A DNA stretch of 57,587 bases, from assembly GCA_030527425.1 (NCBI GenBank), contig JAUNAV010000003.1, positions 1 to 57,587 on the forward strand. Reading direction: 5' to 3'. Source of the DNA: Tissierellia bacterium (GTDB lineage Bacteria > Bacillota > Clostridia > Tissierellales > Peptoniphilaceae). This document shows, piece by piece, positions 1 through 9,138 of this stretch. Position 1 is the first letter of the stretch, and each line of letters starts with the position of its first letter. The notes beneath the pieces are model-generated. The model was not told where the DNA came from and searched no databases. It worked only from the letters and a program-made list of their open reading frames with translations. Made by a program: the position numbers and the translations under genes.

Positions 1-187
1 TCAATTCTTATATTTTTATCAATTCATCTCTTGACTTTTAATAGTTAGTCTTTTTCTCATTATATCATATTAAATGCCAGTTTAAAATTATCATTAATAT
101 TATTATTTATAAAATTTACCGCAATGGAATTTTTATTTTCTAATTATTAATTAAAAATACATATTAAAATATATTTAGGAGGTTATT

Positions 188-613
188 GTGAATGATAAAA
201 ATATATTTGTAGAAACTAAATTGAAGAACTTTGATGAAGCGATTGATTTTATTTCTAATTATGCTTTTAAGATTGGATTTTCAAATAATAAAGAAATGAT
301 TAAAGAGGATATTCTCAGTAGAGAAAAAGAAATGAATACATGTTTATTAGAACCTTTTGCTATACCACATGCAAAAAGTGAGTCAGTTGTTAAAAGCGGA
401 ATATTTATTTTAAGAAATAATCAATTTATCGATTGGAATGGCAAAAAAGCCAAAATTATGGTAGTGATTTTAAGTAAAAAAGGAGAAAATAAAAAGCATA
501 TTGAGCAATTATCAGTGATATCTAGAAAATTGGTCCATGAAGACTTTAGAAATATGCTTTTAAATGCAGATGTTGATGAAATAATTACTAAACTAAAAAA
601 TATGGAGGTTTAA
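188..613 (+). CDS. PTS fructose-family EIIA component
   Basis: A 141-residue stand-alone EIIA domain that accepts phosphate from HPr and passes it to the EIIB encoded next. The motif FAIPHAK places the phosphorylated histidine at about residue 61, preceded by the acidic/Thr stretch typical of PTS_EIIA_2. The start is GTG, supported by AGGAGG at 177-182 with a 5-nt spacer; an ATG four bases later is out of frame. It is the first gene of a tight operon with EIIB, EIIC, an alpha-mannosidase and a regulator. The substrate is inferred from the mannosidase, not from this protein. Confidence 0.93.
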   Translation: MNDKNIFVETKLKNFDEAIDFISNYAFKIGFSNNKEMIKEDILSREKEMNTCLLEPFAIPHAKSESVVKSGIFILRNNQFIDWNGKKAKIMVVILSKKGENKKHIEQLSVISRKLVHEDFRNMLLNADVDEIITKLKNMEV

Positions 614-614
614 A

Positions 615-932
615 ATGAAAAAATTTGTCGGTTTATGTGCATGTACTATGGGTCTTGCCCACACTTTTATGGCTGCTGAAGCAATTGAACAGGCTGCTAA
701 GAAAAAAGGTTACGAAGTCAAAATTGAAACCCAAGGTTCAGATGGGATAAAAAATGAATTGACGCAGGAAGATATTGAACAAGCAGATGTGATTTTACTT
801 TCTACAGCAATAACACCAGAGGGAATGGATAGGTTTGAAGGATATGAAATATATGAAATACCTCTTTCAGAGGCTATAAAAAATGCTGATGAAATTATAG
901 AGGAGATTGAACAAGACCAGAAAGGAGTATAA
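615..932 (+). CDS. PTS fructose-family EIIB component
   Basis: A 105-residue EIIB of the fructose family. The N-terminal motif CTMGLAHTF (Cys10) matches the phosphocysteine loop CPTGIAHT of FruA/MngA-type EIIB; Cys8 is an additional nearby cysteine. It should take phosphate from the EIIA encoded just upstream and phosphorylate sugar bound by the EIIC downstream. The ATG follows the EIIA stop by one base and has GGAGGT at 604-609. EIIB and EIIC are normally domains of one polypeptide in this family, so the split arrangement is a variant. Confidence 0.93.
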   Translation: MKKFVGLCACTMGLAHTFMAAEAIEQAAKKKGYEVKIETQGSDGIKNELTQEDIEQADVILLSTAITPEGMDRFEGYEIYEIPLSEAIKNADEIIEEIEQDQKGV

Positions 933-933
933 G

Positions 934-2163
934 ATGGCTTTAACTAAGAGGGTGGTAGGAGGAGAAAAAAAGAGCATAAAAAATAAAAGTAATGTGGAGA
1001 AAAATTCCAATTCAAAATTATCTAATATACAAAAGCATTTGATGACAGGAATTAGCCATATGATACCTGTTTTGATAATGGGAGGACTTTTAGGAGCTTT
1101 ATCACAAGTAATTCCTTATGTCATTTTAAATATAGATCCTTCTGTATCTATAATAGATGCAATTAATCAAAATCAATATAGCGCATTTAATTTGAGCTTA
1201 TTAAAAGCATCTTATGTTTTACAAGGTTTTGGTTTTACATTATTTGGTTTTGCAATTCCAATGTTTGCAGCCTTTTGTGCAAATTCAATTGGAGGTAAGA
1301 CTGCTTTAATTTGCGGATTTATAGGAGGATATGTAGCTAATAATCCTATTGAAATTTTATCTTTTGATAAGCAAGAAGGATTCATCTCTCAAGCGCCATC
1401 GCCTTCAGGATTTTTCGGCGGTTTAATCATAGCTTTTGCAATTGGTTATTTCGTTAAATTCTTAAATGAAAAAATAAAAATGCCCAGAAATTGGATGGCT
1501 TTTAAAACGACTTTTTTAGTTCCGTTGATATCTGTAATTGTAACACTAATACTTATGGTATATATAATAACGCCATTTGGTGCATTTTTAAATAATTTAA
1601 TTAAAAATATACTTGAAAGTGCTGGAAAATCAGGAGAAACATTGTATTCTATAGTGTTATCTGCTACGACTGCTTTTGATTTAGGAGGGCCTGTTAACAA
1701 AGCTGCTGGATTTATTGCAACTGGCTTTACTGTGGATAAAATAATGCCAATTACAGCAAGAGTTATTGCCATAGTCACTCCTTCAATAGGATTGGGATTA
1801 TCGACAATACTAGATAAATACTTAGTAAAAAGAAGAGTATATGATAAACAATTTTATCAAGCGGGAAAAACTGCAATATTCTTGGCATTTATGGGGATTT
1901 CAGAAGGAGCTATTCCATTTGCATTGGAGAGACCTCAGTTTACAGTTCCTTTATATGTAATAGGTTCAGTAATTGCTTCTGTATTTGCAACAAGCTTAGG
2001 CGCTGTACAATATTTTCCAGAATCTGCAATTTGGGCATGGCCTTTGGTAGAAAATTTATTTATTTATATAATAGCAATCTTGATAGGTTCATTAATAATT
2101 GCAATAGTAAATATTTTTCACAGAAATTCTTTAATTAAGAAAGGCAAGTTAACTATATCATGA
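934..2163 (+). CDS. PTS fructose-family EIIC permease
   Basis: A 409-residue multi-spanning membrane permease. Hallmarks of fructose-family EIIC are the DLGGPVNKAA segment near residue 250 and GISEGAIPFA near residue 320. I chose ATG 934 over a TTG at 907 because AAAGGAG at 921-927 sits at the correct distance from it and the TTG would overlap EIIB. About the first 25 residues are basic and hydrophilic before the first membrane helix. The stop codon overlaps the next ATG (ATGA), implying translational coupling to the alpha-mannosidase. Confidence 0.93.
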   Translation: MALTKRVVGGEKKSIKNKSNVEKNSNSKLSNIQKHLMTGISHMIPVLIMGGLLGALSQVIPYVILNIDPSVSIIDAINQNQYSAFNLSLLKASYVLQGFGFTLFGFAIPMFAAFCANSIGGKTALICGFIGGYVANNPIEILSFDKQEGFISQAPSPSGFFGGLIIAFAIGYFVKFLNEKIKMPRNWMAFKTTFLVPLISVIVTLILMVYIITPFGAFLNNLIKNILESAGKSGETLYSIVLSATTAFDLGGPVNKAAGFIATGFTVDKIMPITARVIAIVTPSIGLGLSTILDKYLVKRRVYDKQFYQAGKTAIFLAFMGISEGAIPFALERPQFTVPLYVIGSVIASVFATSLGAVQYFPESAIWAWPLVENLFIYIIAILIGSLIIAIVNIFHRNSLIKKGKLTIS

Positions 2164-4694
2164 AAGATAAGATATTTATAATTGCACATACGCATTGGGA
2201 TAGAGAATGGTATTTTACAGATAAAAAATCGATAGTATACTCTTTGATAGATTTTGATGAATTGATAGATTATCTTGAAAAAAATAGAGAGTTTAAAACT
2301 TTTTTACTAGATGGTCAGACATCTATTATTAAAGATTATCTTAAATTTAGACCAGAAAATACTAATCGCTTAAAAAAATTAGTTAAAGAAAAGAGAATTA
2401 TTATTGGACCATGGTATACTCAAACAGATACATTAGTCGTTGGTGGAGAATCTATATTAAGAAATTTATTATATGGAATAAAAGATTCAAAGGAATTTGG
2501 AGATTATCAAAAAATAGGTTATTTGCCAGATTCTTTTGGAATGAGTGCTCAAATGCCAATGATATATGATAATTTTAATCTAAAATATGCTGTTTTTAGA
2601 AGGGGTATAGCTAATTCACTAATTCAAGATAGAGAGTTTTTGTGGATGAGCAATTCAAAAAAGAGCATAAAAGCTTTTAATATTTATCATTATGGAATAA
2701 TGGCTTATCCTCCAAATGTTATTGATGATAATTATTATGATATTCTATTGGATAAATTAAAGAAATTTTCAAATAGAAAACCATATATACTATTTTGTGG
2801 TGAGGACCAAAAGCCCATTAGAAAAAATCTTACTAAATTGATTAAATCAAAAAAATATGATATAAAAATTGAATCATTGGAAAATGCTTTGGATGAAGTC
2901 TTTAAAGATATTAAGCTTAAAGAGTATCAAGGTGAATTTACAATGTCTGAATTTTCAAGAACTCACAAAAGCATATTTTCCACAAGAGCTGATTTAAAAA
3001 TAAAAAATAATAGATTAGAAAATTATCTAGTAAATATCATAGAGCCATTAAGTGTAATAGCTTATAAACAAGGTTTAAAATATGAGTCACATATAATTGA
3101 AAAAGCGTGGAGACTTTTTTTAGATAACCAAGCACATGATAGTATTGGAATGTGTAATTCAGATAAGACAAATAAAGTGATAGAGAATAGATATGATGAA
3201 GCATTGGATCTAGTTTTAAATCTTAAAGAAAGTATCGTTAGAAGAATTGGAGATTTAATCGGGAAAAATGATTTAGGCTTTCAAGTCTATAATACCTTGC
3301 CATACGAAAGAGAAGATTTGATAAAGGCTAAAATATTAGTTGATGACAAAGATTTTTTAATTGATGATGGAGAAAAAAATATTGAATATGAATTAATTAG
3401 AATTAAAAAAGATGAAGAAAGTCTAAAAAAATGTATAAAGGAAATAGGCGTTAATAATTCTAATAGTACTGAACTTTTAAAATATAAAAATCTTTATGAA
3501 GCAGAAATTTTATTTAAAGATAAAATTCCAGCTATGGGATTTAAGACTTTTAATATCAAAAAGGGTAAAAAATCAAAACTAGAAGTCTTTTATAAAAATG
3601 ATATTACAATTAAAAAAGACGGAATATATTTTAAAAACAATAAAGCACTAAAAAGAATTTATATTGAAAATTCAGGAGATGAAGGAGACAGCTATGATTA
3701 TTCAAAGCCAACAAATGACAAAAAAATTAGTGATTTTGATATTTTAAGCATCAAAGAAGAATCCAATGCATTTCAAAAAGAGTTAATCCTGCACTGCAGT
3801 CAGAAAATACCAAAAAATCTTGAAAATAGATCAAGGTCAATCTTTGATAAAAAACAAAAATTTGTATTAAAACTTACTTTTTTCTCCTTTTGTGATGATA
3901 TAAAAGTAAGTTTTAAGATAAAAAATAAATGTGATAATCATAGATATAGGATCGTATTTGAAACAGATATAAATTCTGATAAAAATATATCGGATACGCA
4001 ATTTGGCACAATTATTAGAAATAATAAGATTGAAGAAGAAAAAAATTGGAAAGAAAATGGCTGGGATCAAAGGCCACATCCAATTGAACCGACGATGTCA
4101 TTTTGTGCTGTAGAAGATCAAGAGTCATTTTTGCAAGTTGTAACAGATGGGGTTAGAGAATATGAGATTTATGATAATTCAAAAATTGCATTTACAATTT
4201 TTAGATCTATTAAATATTTAGGAAAACCAGATTTAAATGATAGACCAAATAGAGAAAGTGGAGTTTACAAGATTGAAGATGGCCATAGACTAATGAATAA
4301 AAATATTGAAGCCAATTATTATATTAATACTAATAAAAATGGATTTAGTAATTATCATAAATTCTCAAAGGAAAAATTAACTCCTATGTTTTCTTTTCAA
4401 TCAGGCGAAATATTGGATAATACCAATAATCTGGTGATTTCAAAAAATGATTATTCAATAAACAAAAATTTTAGCTTATTAAATATTAAAACAGAAGCTA
4501 TTTTGTCAGCATTAAAAAGAAAAGAAGATTCTCAAAAACTCATTTTAAGATTATATAATCCATGTTTAGATAAATCCATAGATTACAAATTAGATTATAA
4601 TAGCGAGATAGTAAAGACAAAAGCTGATGAAAAAACTTTAATAGAGGATATGAAAATAAAACCTTGTGACATTCACACATTAGTTATAGAGTAG
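2160..4694 (+). CDS. Glycoside hydrolase family 38 alpha-mannosidase
   Basis: An 844-residue cytoplasmic GH38 enzyme with no signal peptide. HTHWDREWY near the N-terminus supplies the zinc ligands His12 and Asp14; LPDSFGMSAQ carries the predicted nucleophile Asp124; NQAHDSIGM gives a third ligand region at His326. The rest is the beta-rich C-terminal region usual for the family. Its overlap with a fructose-type EIIC parallels E. coli mngA-mngB, where MngB cleaves imported 6-phosphomannosyl-glycerate. By analogy this enzyme probably hydrolyses a phosphorylated alpha-mannoside; the exact substrate (mannosylglycerate or an oligomannoside) cannot be told from sequence. Confidence 0.92.
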   Translation: MKDKIFIIAHTHWDREWYFTDKKSIVYSLIDFDELIDYLEKNREFKTFLLDGQTSIIKDYLKFRPENTNRLKKLVKEKRIIIGPWYTQTDTLVVGGESILRNLLYGIKDSKEFGDYQKIGYLPDSFGMSAQMPMIYDNFNLKYAVFRRGIANSLIQDREFLWMSNSKKSIKAFNIYHYGIMAYPPNVIDDNYYDILLDKLKKFSNRKPYILFCGEDQKPIRKNLTKLIKSKKYDIKIESLENALDEVFKDIKLKEYQGEFTMSEFSRTHKSIFSTRADLKIKNNRLENYLVNIIEPLSVIAYKQGLKYESHIIEKAWRLFLDNQAHDSIGMCNSDKTNKVIENRYDEALDLVLNLKESIVRRIGDLIGKNDLGFQVYNTLPYEREDLIKAKILVDDKDFLIDDGEKNIEYELIRIKKDEESLKKCIKEIGVNNSNSTELLKYKNLYEAEILFKDKIPAMGFKTFNIKKGKKSKLEVFYKNDITIKKDGIYFKNNKALKRIYIENSGDEGDSYDYSKPTNDKKISDFDILSIKEESNAFQKELILHCSQKIPKNLENRSRSIFDKKQKFVLKLTFFSFCDDIKVSFKIKNKCDNHRYRIVFETDINSDKNISDTQFGTIIRNNKIEEEKNWKENGWDQRPHPIEPTMSFCAVEDQESFLQVVTDGVREYEIYDNSKIAFTIFRSIKYLGKPDLNDRPNRESGVYKIEDGHRLMNKNIEANYYINTNKNGFSNYHKFSKEKLTPMFSFQSGEILDNTNNLVISKNDYSINKNFSLLNIKTEAILSALKRKEDSQKLILRLYNPCLDKSIDYKLDYNSEIVKTKADEKTLIEDMKIKPCDIHTLVIE

Positions 4695-4702
4695 GTGATA
4701 AG

Positions 4703-6448
4703 ATGAGAAGCTTTGATAATGAAATCTTAAAGTATTTAAATGAGAAAAAAGATTATACTCCAATTAAAGAAGTCTCAAGTCATTTTGAAGTTTCAGAAAA
4801 GACTGTAAGAATTGCATTAAAAAGAATAGAGAAAGTTTTTAAAGGAGAAGATATTAAATATATAATAAAAAAAGTGCCATCAAAAGGAGTCTTTATCAAA
4901 GCTTATGACTACAATTTTAACGATAAAAGGGTATTTATGCTCATAGACATCCTAAAAGGAGATGTTAAATATATAAAAGATTTAGAAAATAAGTACTATG
5001 TTAGTTATTACTTCCTAAAAAATATAATAAATGCTTTTAATAGGGAATTTAAGAATAAAGATATTCAAATAATCACAAAAAAGAAGGCTGGTATCATAGT
5101 TAAAGGTAATTATTTAAATGCATTAGAAATTATAGCTGAATATGAAAATGATGAGTATTTGAAGTATATTTTAAATTATAATTATGATTTTATAATCAAT
5201 ATAATAGAGAATTTTCAACGAGAAAATAGTCTTTATTTGCAACAAAAAATTAAAAATAATCTAGTTTTTCTTATTTTCAAATTAATTAATACGAAAAGCG
5301 GTACAAAATATAAAAAACATTATAAGACATGGGCAGTTAACATCGAAAATAGGATTTATGAATACTATAAGATTAATTTAGATGATAAAAGTATGCGTAC
5401 TTTACAATTATTTTTTGATAGACCAGAAGTTATTGATAATATAAAATTTATTGATATTAGTGATAAAAAGATAGAAAATTTAATATTTGATATAAAAAAT
5501 CACTTTGATTATATAGGAGAAAGCTTATGTTTTACCAATAAAGACATAATGCTTTTAAAAAATCATCTAAAATTAACTTTTACAAAAATATACAATGGCG
5601 ATAATATTGAAAATCCGCTTCATCAAGAGATAAAGAAATTATCACCATATTATTATAACGAAGTATTTAAAGTAATAACAGAATTTAACAAGAAAAATCA
5701 TAATATTATTCCAATTGTCGAAGTATCATATTTGTCTTTGTATATAGTAAGTTTTAGTCAAAAATTAAAAAATAAAGCTATTTTTGTTACCAGCTCAAAA
5801 GGATCAAAAAAATATTACCTACTAGAACTTCTTAAAGGAAATTTTGAATGGCTTGAATTTATAGATCCAATTGATTTAGATGAGTTTTATAAAGGAAAGT
5901 ATTCCCAGTATATAATTTTTTCAGATGAAAAAATAAAAGGATTTAAATACATCCATATTCCTGTAAGTATAAATTATGAAGATATAAAAAAATTAGAATC
6001 AGAGATAAAATTGACAAAAAAGGCATATATAAAATTATTCGATAAGTCTTTATTTTATACAAATATTCTAATAAGAAATAGAAATGAAATTATTGATCAC
6101 ATGACAAAAAAGCTCATTGATATCAAATACGTAGATATTAAATATCTAGATAGCGTAATAAAACGTGAAGAAATGGAATCTACAGAAATAGGTGATCTTC
6201 TAGTACTCTTACATGGTGATGATAAATTGGTAAATAGATCTTCAATATCATTGTGCATACTTAAAGAAAAAATCAAATGGGAGTATGATGAAGTGAGATA
6301 TGTATTTTTAATCTCTGTTATGGCTAAAGATTATCAAAAATATAATATGAGAAAATTTTATTCAGATTTATTAAAAATGAAAAAAGAAGATATGTTATCA
6401 GAAATAGAAAATTACAATGAATTATTAGAAATTTTTTATGAGATCTAG
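4703..6448 (+). CDS. BglG/MtlR-type PRD transcriptional regulator
   Basis: A 581-residue regulator. Residues 1-65 form a winged HTH (IKEVSSHFEVSEKTVRIALK). The middle resembles PRD modules; the clearer one has a histidine in LKNHLKLTF but Tyr in YLSLYIVSF where a second histidine is usual. A following EIIB-like segment reads VTSSKGSKKYY, with Ser where the phosphocysteine normally sits. The C-terminus is EIIA-like with VLLHGDDKLV retaining a histidine. It likely controls the upstream PTS/mannosidase operon, with which it is co-transcribed. Loss of some phospho-acceptors suggests simplified PTS sensing. RBS AGGTGAT precedes the ATG. Confidence 0.85.
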   Translation: MRSFDNEILKYLNEKKDYTPIKEVSSHFEVSEKTVRIALKRIEKVFKGEDIKYIIKKVPSKGVFIKAYDYNFNDKRVFMLIDILKGDVKYIKDLENKYYVSYYFLKNIINAFNREFKNKDIQIITKKKAGIIVKGNYLNALEIIAEYENDEYLKYILNYNYDFIINIIENFQRENSLYLQQKIKNNLVFLIFKLINTKSGTKYKKHYKTWAVNIENRIYEYYKINLDDKSMRTLQLFFDRPEVIDNIKFIDISDKKIENLIFDIKNHFDYIGESLCFTNKDIMLLKNHLKLTFTKIYNGDNIENPLHQEIKKLSPYYYNEVFKVITEFNKKNHNIIPIVEVSYLSLYIVSFSQKLKNKAIFVTSSKGSKKYYLLELLKGNFEWLEFIDPIDLDEFYKGKYSQYIIFSDEKIKGFKYIHIPVSINYEDIKKLESEIKLTKKAYIKLFDKSLFYTNILIRNRNEIIDHMTKKLIDIKYVDIKYLDSVIKREEMESTEIGDLLVLLHGDDKLVNRSSISLCILKEKIKWEYDEVRYVFLISVMAKDYQKYNMRKFYSDLLKMKKEDMLSEIENYNELLEIFYEI

Positions 6449-6499
6449 ATGGGGATTTTTAATTTTAAGAAGAAATTATTAAAAAAACATGTTAAATAT

Positions 6500-6528
6500 T
6501 TGACAAACTTTTGAAAATGTGTTATTAT
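6500..6528 (+). promoter_or_regulatory. Sigma-A promoter of the alcohol dehydrogenase gene
   Basis: TTGACA at 6500-6505 and TATTAT at 6523-6528 are separated by 17 nt, near consensus. The -10 overlaps an upstream in-frame ATG at 6527, which rules out that ATG as the translation start. Confidence 0.85.
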
Positions 6529-6556
6529 GTTTATACTAGTTAATTTAGGAGGGAAT

Positions 6557-7705
6557 ATGGATTATAGAATCATTTTAAATCCAACCAGTTATCATGGTTA
6601 TGGAGCATTAAATAATTTAGTGCCAGAAATTAAAAAACAAGGTTTCAAAAAGGGAATAATTTTTTCTGACAAAGTACTTTTTGAAGTAAAGACAGTTGAA
6701 AAAGTTAGTAAAATACTCGATGAAAATGATATCGACTATGCATTATTTACTGACATCAAACCAAATCCTACAATTACAAATGTAAAAGACGGATTAAAAA
6801 AATTAAATGAAGAAAATTGTGATTTTATTATCGCAATAGGCGGTGGATCTGTAATGGATACTGCTAAAGCTGTAGGAATTGTTAAAAACAATCCTGAATT
6901 TGAAGACATCAGATCATTAGAAGGCGTTGCCGATACTAAAAATAAAGCATTGCCAATGATTGCCATTCCTACAACAGCAGGTACTGCAGCAGAGATTACA
7001 ATTAATTATGTTATAACCGATGAAGAAAAAAAGAAAAAAATGGTATGCGTAGACCCTAATGATATACCATATGTTTCGATAGTTGATCCAGTTATGATGG
7101 AATCAATGCCTAAATCATTAGCAGCATCTACTGGTATGGACGCTTTGACTCATGCAATTGAGGGTTATATTACAAAAGGTGCTAATGATATGACAGATAT
7201 GTTTGAATTAAAGGCTATTGAAATGATAGCTAAGTATTTGCCAAAAGCTGTTAATAAAGACAAAGAAGCAATTGAAAAGATGGCTTTAGCTCAATATATT
7301 GCAGGTATGGGATTTTCTAATTGTGGACTTGGCTTAGTTCATTCAATGGCACATCCTCTTGGAGCATTGTATTCAACACCTCATGGTGTCGCTAATGCTA
7401 TATTATTAGCAGATGTAATGGAATATAATAAAGATTATACTGGTGAAAAATATAGAGACATCGCTCGTGCAATGGGAGTAAAGGCAACAGAAGATATGTC
7501 AGAAGATGAGTATAGACAAGCTTGCCTTAAAGCTGTAAAAGATTTAGCAAATGAAGTTGGAATTGAACTTTCACTTAAAGATATAGTAAAAGAAGAAGAT
7601 CTTGAATTCTTGGCTGATTCTGCAATGGCAGATGCATGTCTTCCAGGCAATCCAAGAGATGTTAAGAAAGAAGATGTTATTTCTATATATAAAAACCTCA
7701 TGTAG
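6557..7705 (+). CDS. Iron-containing alcohol dehydrogenase
   Basis: A 382-residue group III (Fe-dependent) NAD(P)-alcohol dehydrogenase. GGGSVMDTAKA near residue 85-95 is the nucleotide-binding motif; the metal ligands lie in MDALTHAIEGY and in the HSMAHPLGALY / TPHGVANA block. Start ATG 6557 is chosen because TTAGGAGGG lies just upstream and the promoter -10 overlaps the alternative ATG at 6527. It is a single-gene unit with its own promoter and terminator. The family includes butanol, lactaldehyde and 1,3-propanediol dehydrogenases; the substrate is not determinable here, but a fermentative aldehyde-reducing role fits an anaerobe. Confidence 0.93.
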   Translation: MDYRIILNPTSYHGYGALNNLVPEIKKQGFKKGIIFSDKVLFEVKTVEKVSKILDENDIDYALFTDIKPNPTITNVKDGLKKLNEENCDFIIAIGGGSVMDTAKAVGIVKNNPEFEDIRSLEGVADTKNKALPMIAIPTTAGTAAEITINYVITDEEKKKKMVCVDPNDIPYVSIVDPVMMESMPKSLAASTGMDALTHAIEGYITKGANDMTDMFELKAIEMIAKYLPKAVNKDKEAIEKMALAQYIAGMGFSNCGLGLVHSMAHPLGALYSTPHGVANAILLADVMEYNKDYTGEKYRDIARAMGVKATEDMSEDEYRQACLKAVKDLANEVGIELSLKDIVKEEDLEFLADSAMADACLPGNPRDVKKEDVISIYKNLM

Positions 7706-7706
7706 A

Positions 7707-7732
7707 AAATAGGCCTTTGGGCCTATTTTTTT
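7707..7732 (+). terminator. Intrinsic terminator after the alcohol dehydrogenase
   Basis: A perfect 9-bp stem (AAATAGGCC / GGCCTATTT) with a 4-nt loop, followed by a T tract. Confidence 0.9.
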
Positions 7733-7823
7733 CTCATTTATATATTAATAATCTAAATAAATAATTATAACTTAGTGATAAAAATGTGCTTTGGTACTTT
7801 AAAAAAATATATATTTATGTTAA

Positions 7824-7860
7824 TATACTTATAAGTTTGAGAATGTTTTCAATTCTTAAA
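7824..7860 (+). promoter_or_regulatory. Putative promoter and palindromic operator of the sugar ABC operon
   Basis: TATACT at 7824-7829 is a candidate -10 (no good -35 is seen). Immediately downstream, TTTGAGAAT (7836-7844) and ATTCTTAAA (7852-7860) form an inverted repeat matching at 8 of 9 positions with a 7-nt spacer. It would cover the transcription start, a natural site for a repressor of the operon beginning at 7885. The regulator is not encoded next to it. Confidence 0.45.
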
Positions 7861-7884
7861 TAAATCTAATATAAAGGAGGGAAT

Positions 7885-9132
7885 ATGAAAAAGGTAGTTT
7901 ATCTTCTACTATCTTTATTATTTTTAATTTCTTTTACATCTTGCTCTAATAAAAAAGATCAAGAAAATTCATCGAAATTAAGGCTTGCTATGTGGGATGT
8001 AAATCAAGAAAAAGTTATGAAAAAGATAGTAGAAAAGTATGAAAAAGCGCATCCAAATGTAAAAATACAAATTGAGATGGCTTCTTATCCTGATCATATG
8101 ACAAAACTTGAGACGGAAGCACAAGGAGATACAATGCCAGATATTGTATATATGAATGGACCTAATTTTATCAAATTTGCTTCAAATGATTTATTGACAC
8201 CTTTAGATGATGTCATTAAAGAGAAAAATATTGATATGTCAGTTTTTCCCGATTCTCTTAAAGAATTGTATACATATGAGGGAAAACTATATGGAATCCC
8301 TAAAGACTGGGATTTGACTGCGCTTTGGTATAATAAAGAAATTTTCGACAAAAAACATGTAGACTATCCTACAGATGATTGGACATGGGATGATTTTATC
8401 AAAGCTGCGGAAAAATTGACCGATAAAGATGAAGGGATTTGGGGTACTTCTGCAAAGGCTATGACCCAGGAAGGTATTTATGATACTATCCCTCAATGCG
8501 GAGGCTATATTATAACAGATGATATGAAGCATTCTGGATATGATACAAAAGAGGCTCTAAAAGGAGTGAATGTTTGGCTTGATCTAATAGACAGAGGTAT
8601 TTCTCCTAATCTTGAGACAATGAGAGATACTGTCGATACAGAATTATTTAAGGCAGGAAAACTTGCTATGATATATTCTGCAAGTTGGAATGTTCCAGAA
8701 TTTATGGAAAATGAAAATATTAAAGACAAGATAGATTTAGTTCAAATGCCTTTAATAAAAGAAAGAAAGGCTACAATACATGGACTATCATACTGCATTC
8801 CAATTAAAGCAAAACACAAAGAAGAAGCGAAGGATTTTATAAGTTATCTAGCTAGTGATGAGGCCAATGATATGTGGGCAGAAGCAGCGACTGTAATTCC
8901 TGCAAATAAAAATTCTCTTGATAAGTGGGAGAAGGCATATCCAACTATCAATTTAAAAGCTTTCATAGATGAATTAGACTATTCAGTTATGTATCCAATT
9001 AGTAAAAATACTATGGTCTGGAATTGGTTAGAAGATGATGCGATTAATGAGATGTTTTCAAGACAAAAGCCAGCTGATGAGGTTTTAAAACAACTTTCTG
9101 AAGATATGGATACTGCATTAAAGAATGAGTAG
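7885..9132 (+). CDS. Sugar ABC transporter substrate-binding lipoprotein
   Basis: A 415-residue family 1 extracellular solute-binding protein. A lipoprotein signal peptide ends in FTSC with Cys20 as the lipidated residue. The mature part begins with the family pattern LRLAMWDVNQEKVMKKIVEK and carries the internal landmarks MPDIVYMNGPNF and GKLYGIPKDWD. It should capture a sugar outside the membrane and deliver it to the two permeases encoded next. It has GGAGGG as RBS and is the first gene of a five-gene operon. The ligand is unknown; family 1 members bind malto-, galacto- and other oligosaccharides as well as glycerol-phosphate derivatives. Confidence 0.93.
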   Translation: MKKVVYLLLSLLFLISFTSCSNKKDQENSSKLRLAMWDVNQEKVMKKIVEKYEKAHPNVKIQIEMASYPDHMTKLETEAQGDTMPDIVYMNGPNFIKFASNDLLTPLDDVIKEKNIDMSVFPDSLKELYTYEGKLYGIPKDWDLTALWYNKEIFDKKHVDYPTDDWTWDDFIKAAEKLTDKDEGIWGTSAKAMTQEGIYDTIPQCGGYIITDDMKHSGYDTKEALKGVNVWLDLIDRGISPNLETMRDTVDTELFKAGKLAMIYSASWNVPEFMENENIKDKIDLVQMPLIKERKATIHGLSYCIPIKAKHKEEAKDFISYLASDEANDMWAEAATVIPANKNSLDKWEKAYPTINLKAFIDELDYSVMYPISKNTMVWNWLEDDAINEMFSRQKPADEVLKQLSEDMDTALKNE

Positions 9133-9138
9133 GTTGTT

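Noticed and set aside
1-187. Possible promoter at TTGACT (31-36) before the first PTS gene
   Set aside because: No -10 at an acceptable distance; the region is AT-rich and could give chance matches.
1446-1778. Minus-strand reading frame inside the EIIC gene
   Set aside because: Shadow of the EIIC coding strand without RBS or recognisable domains.
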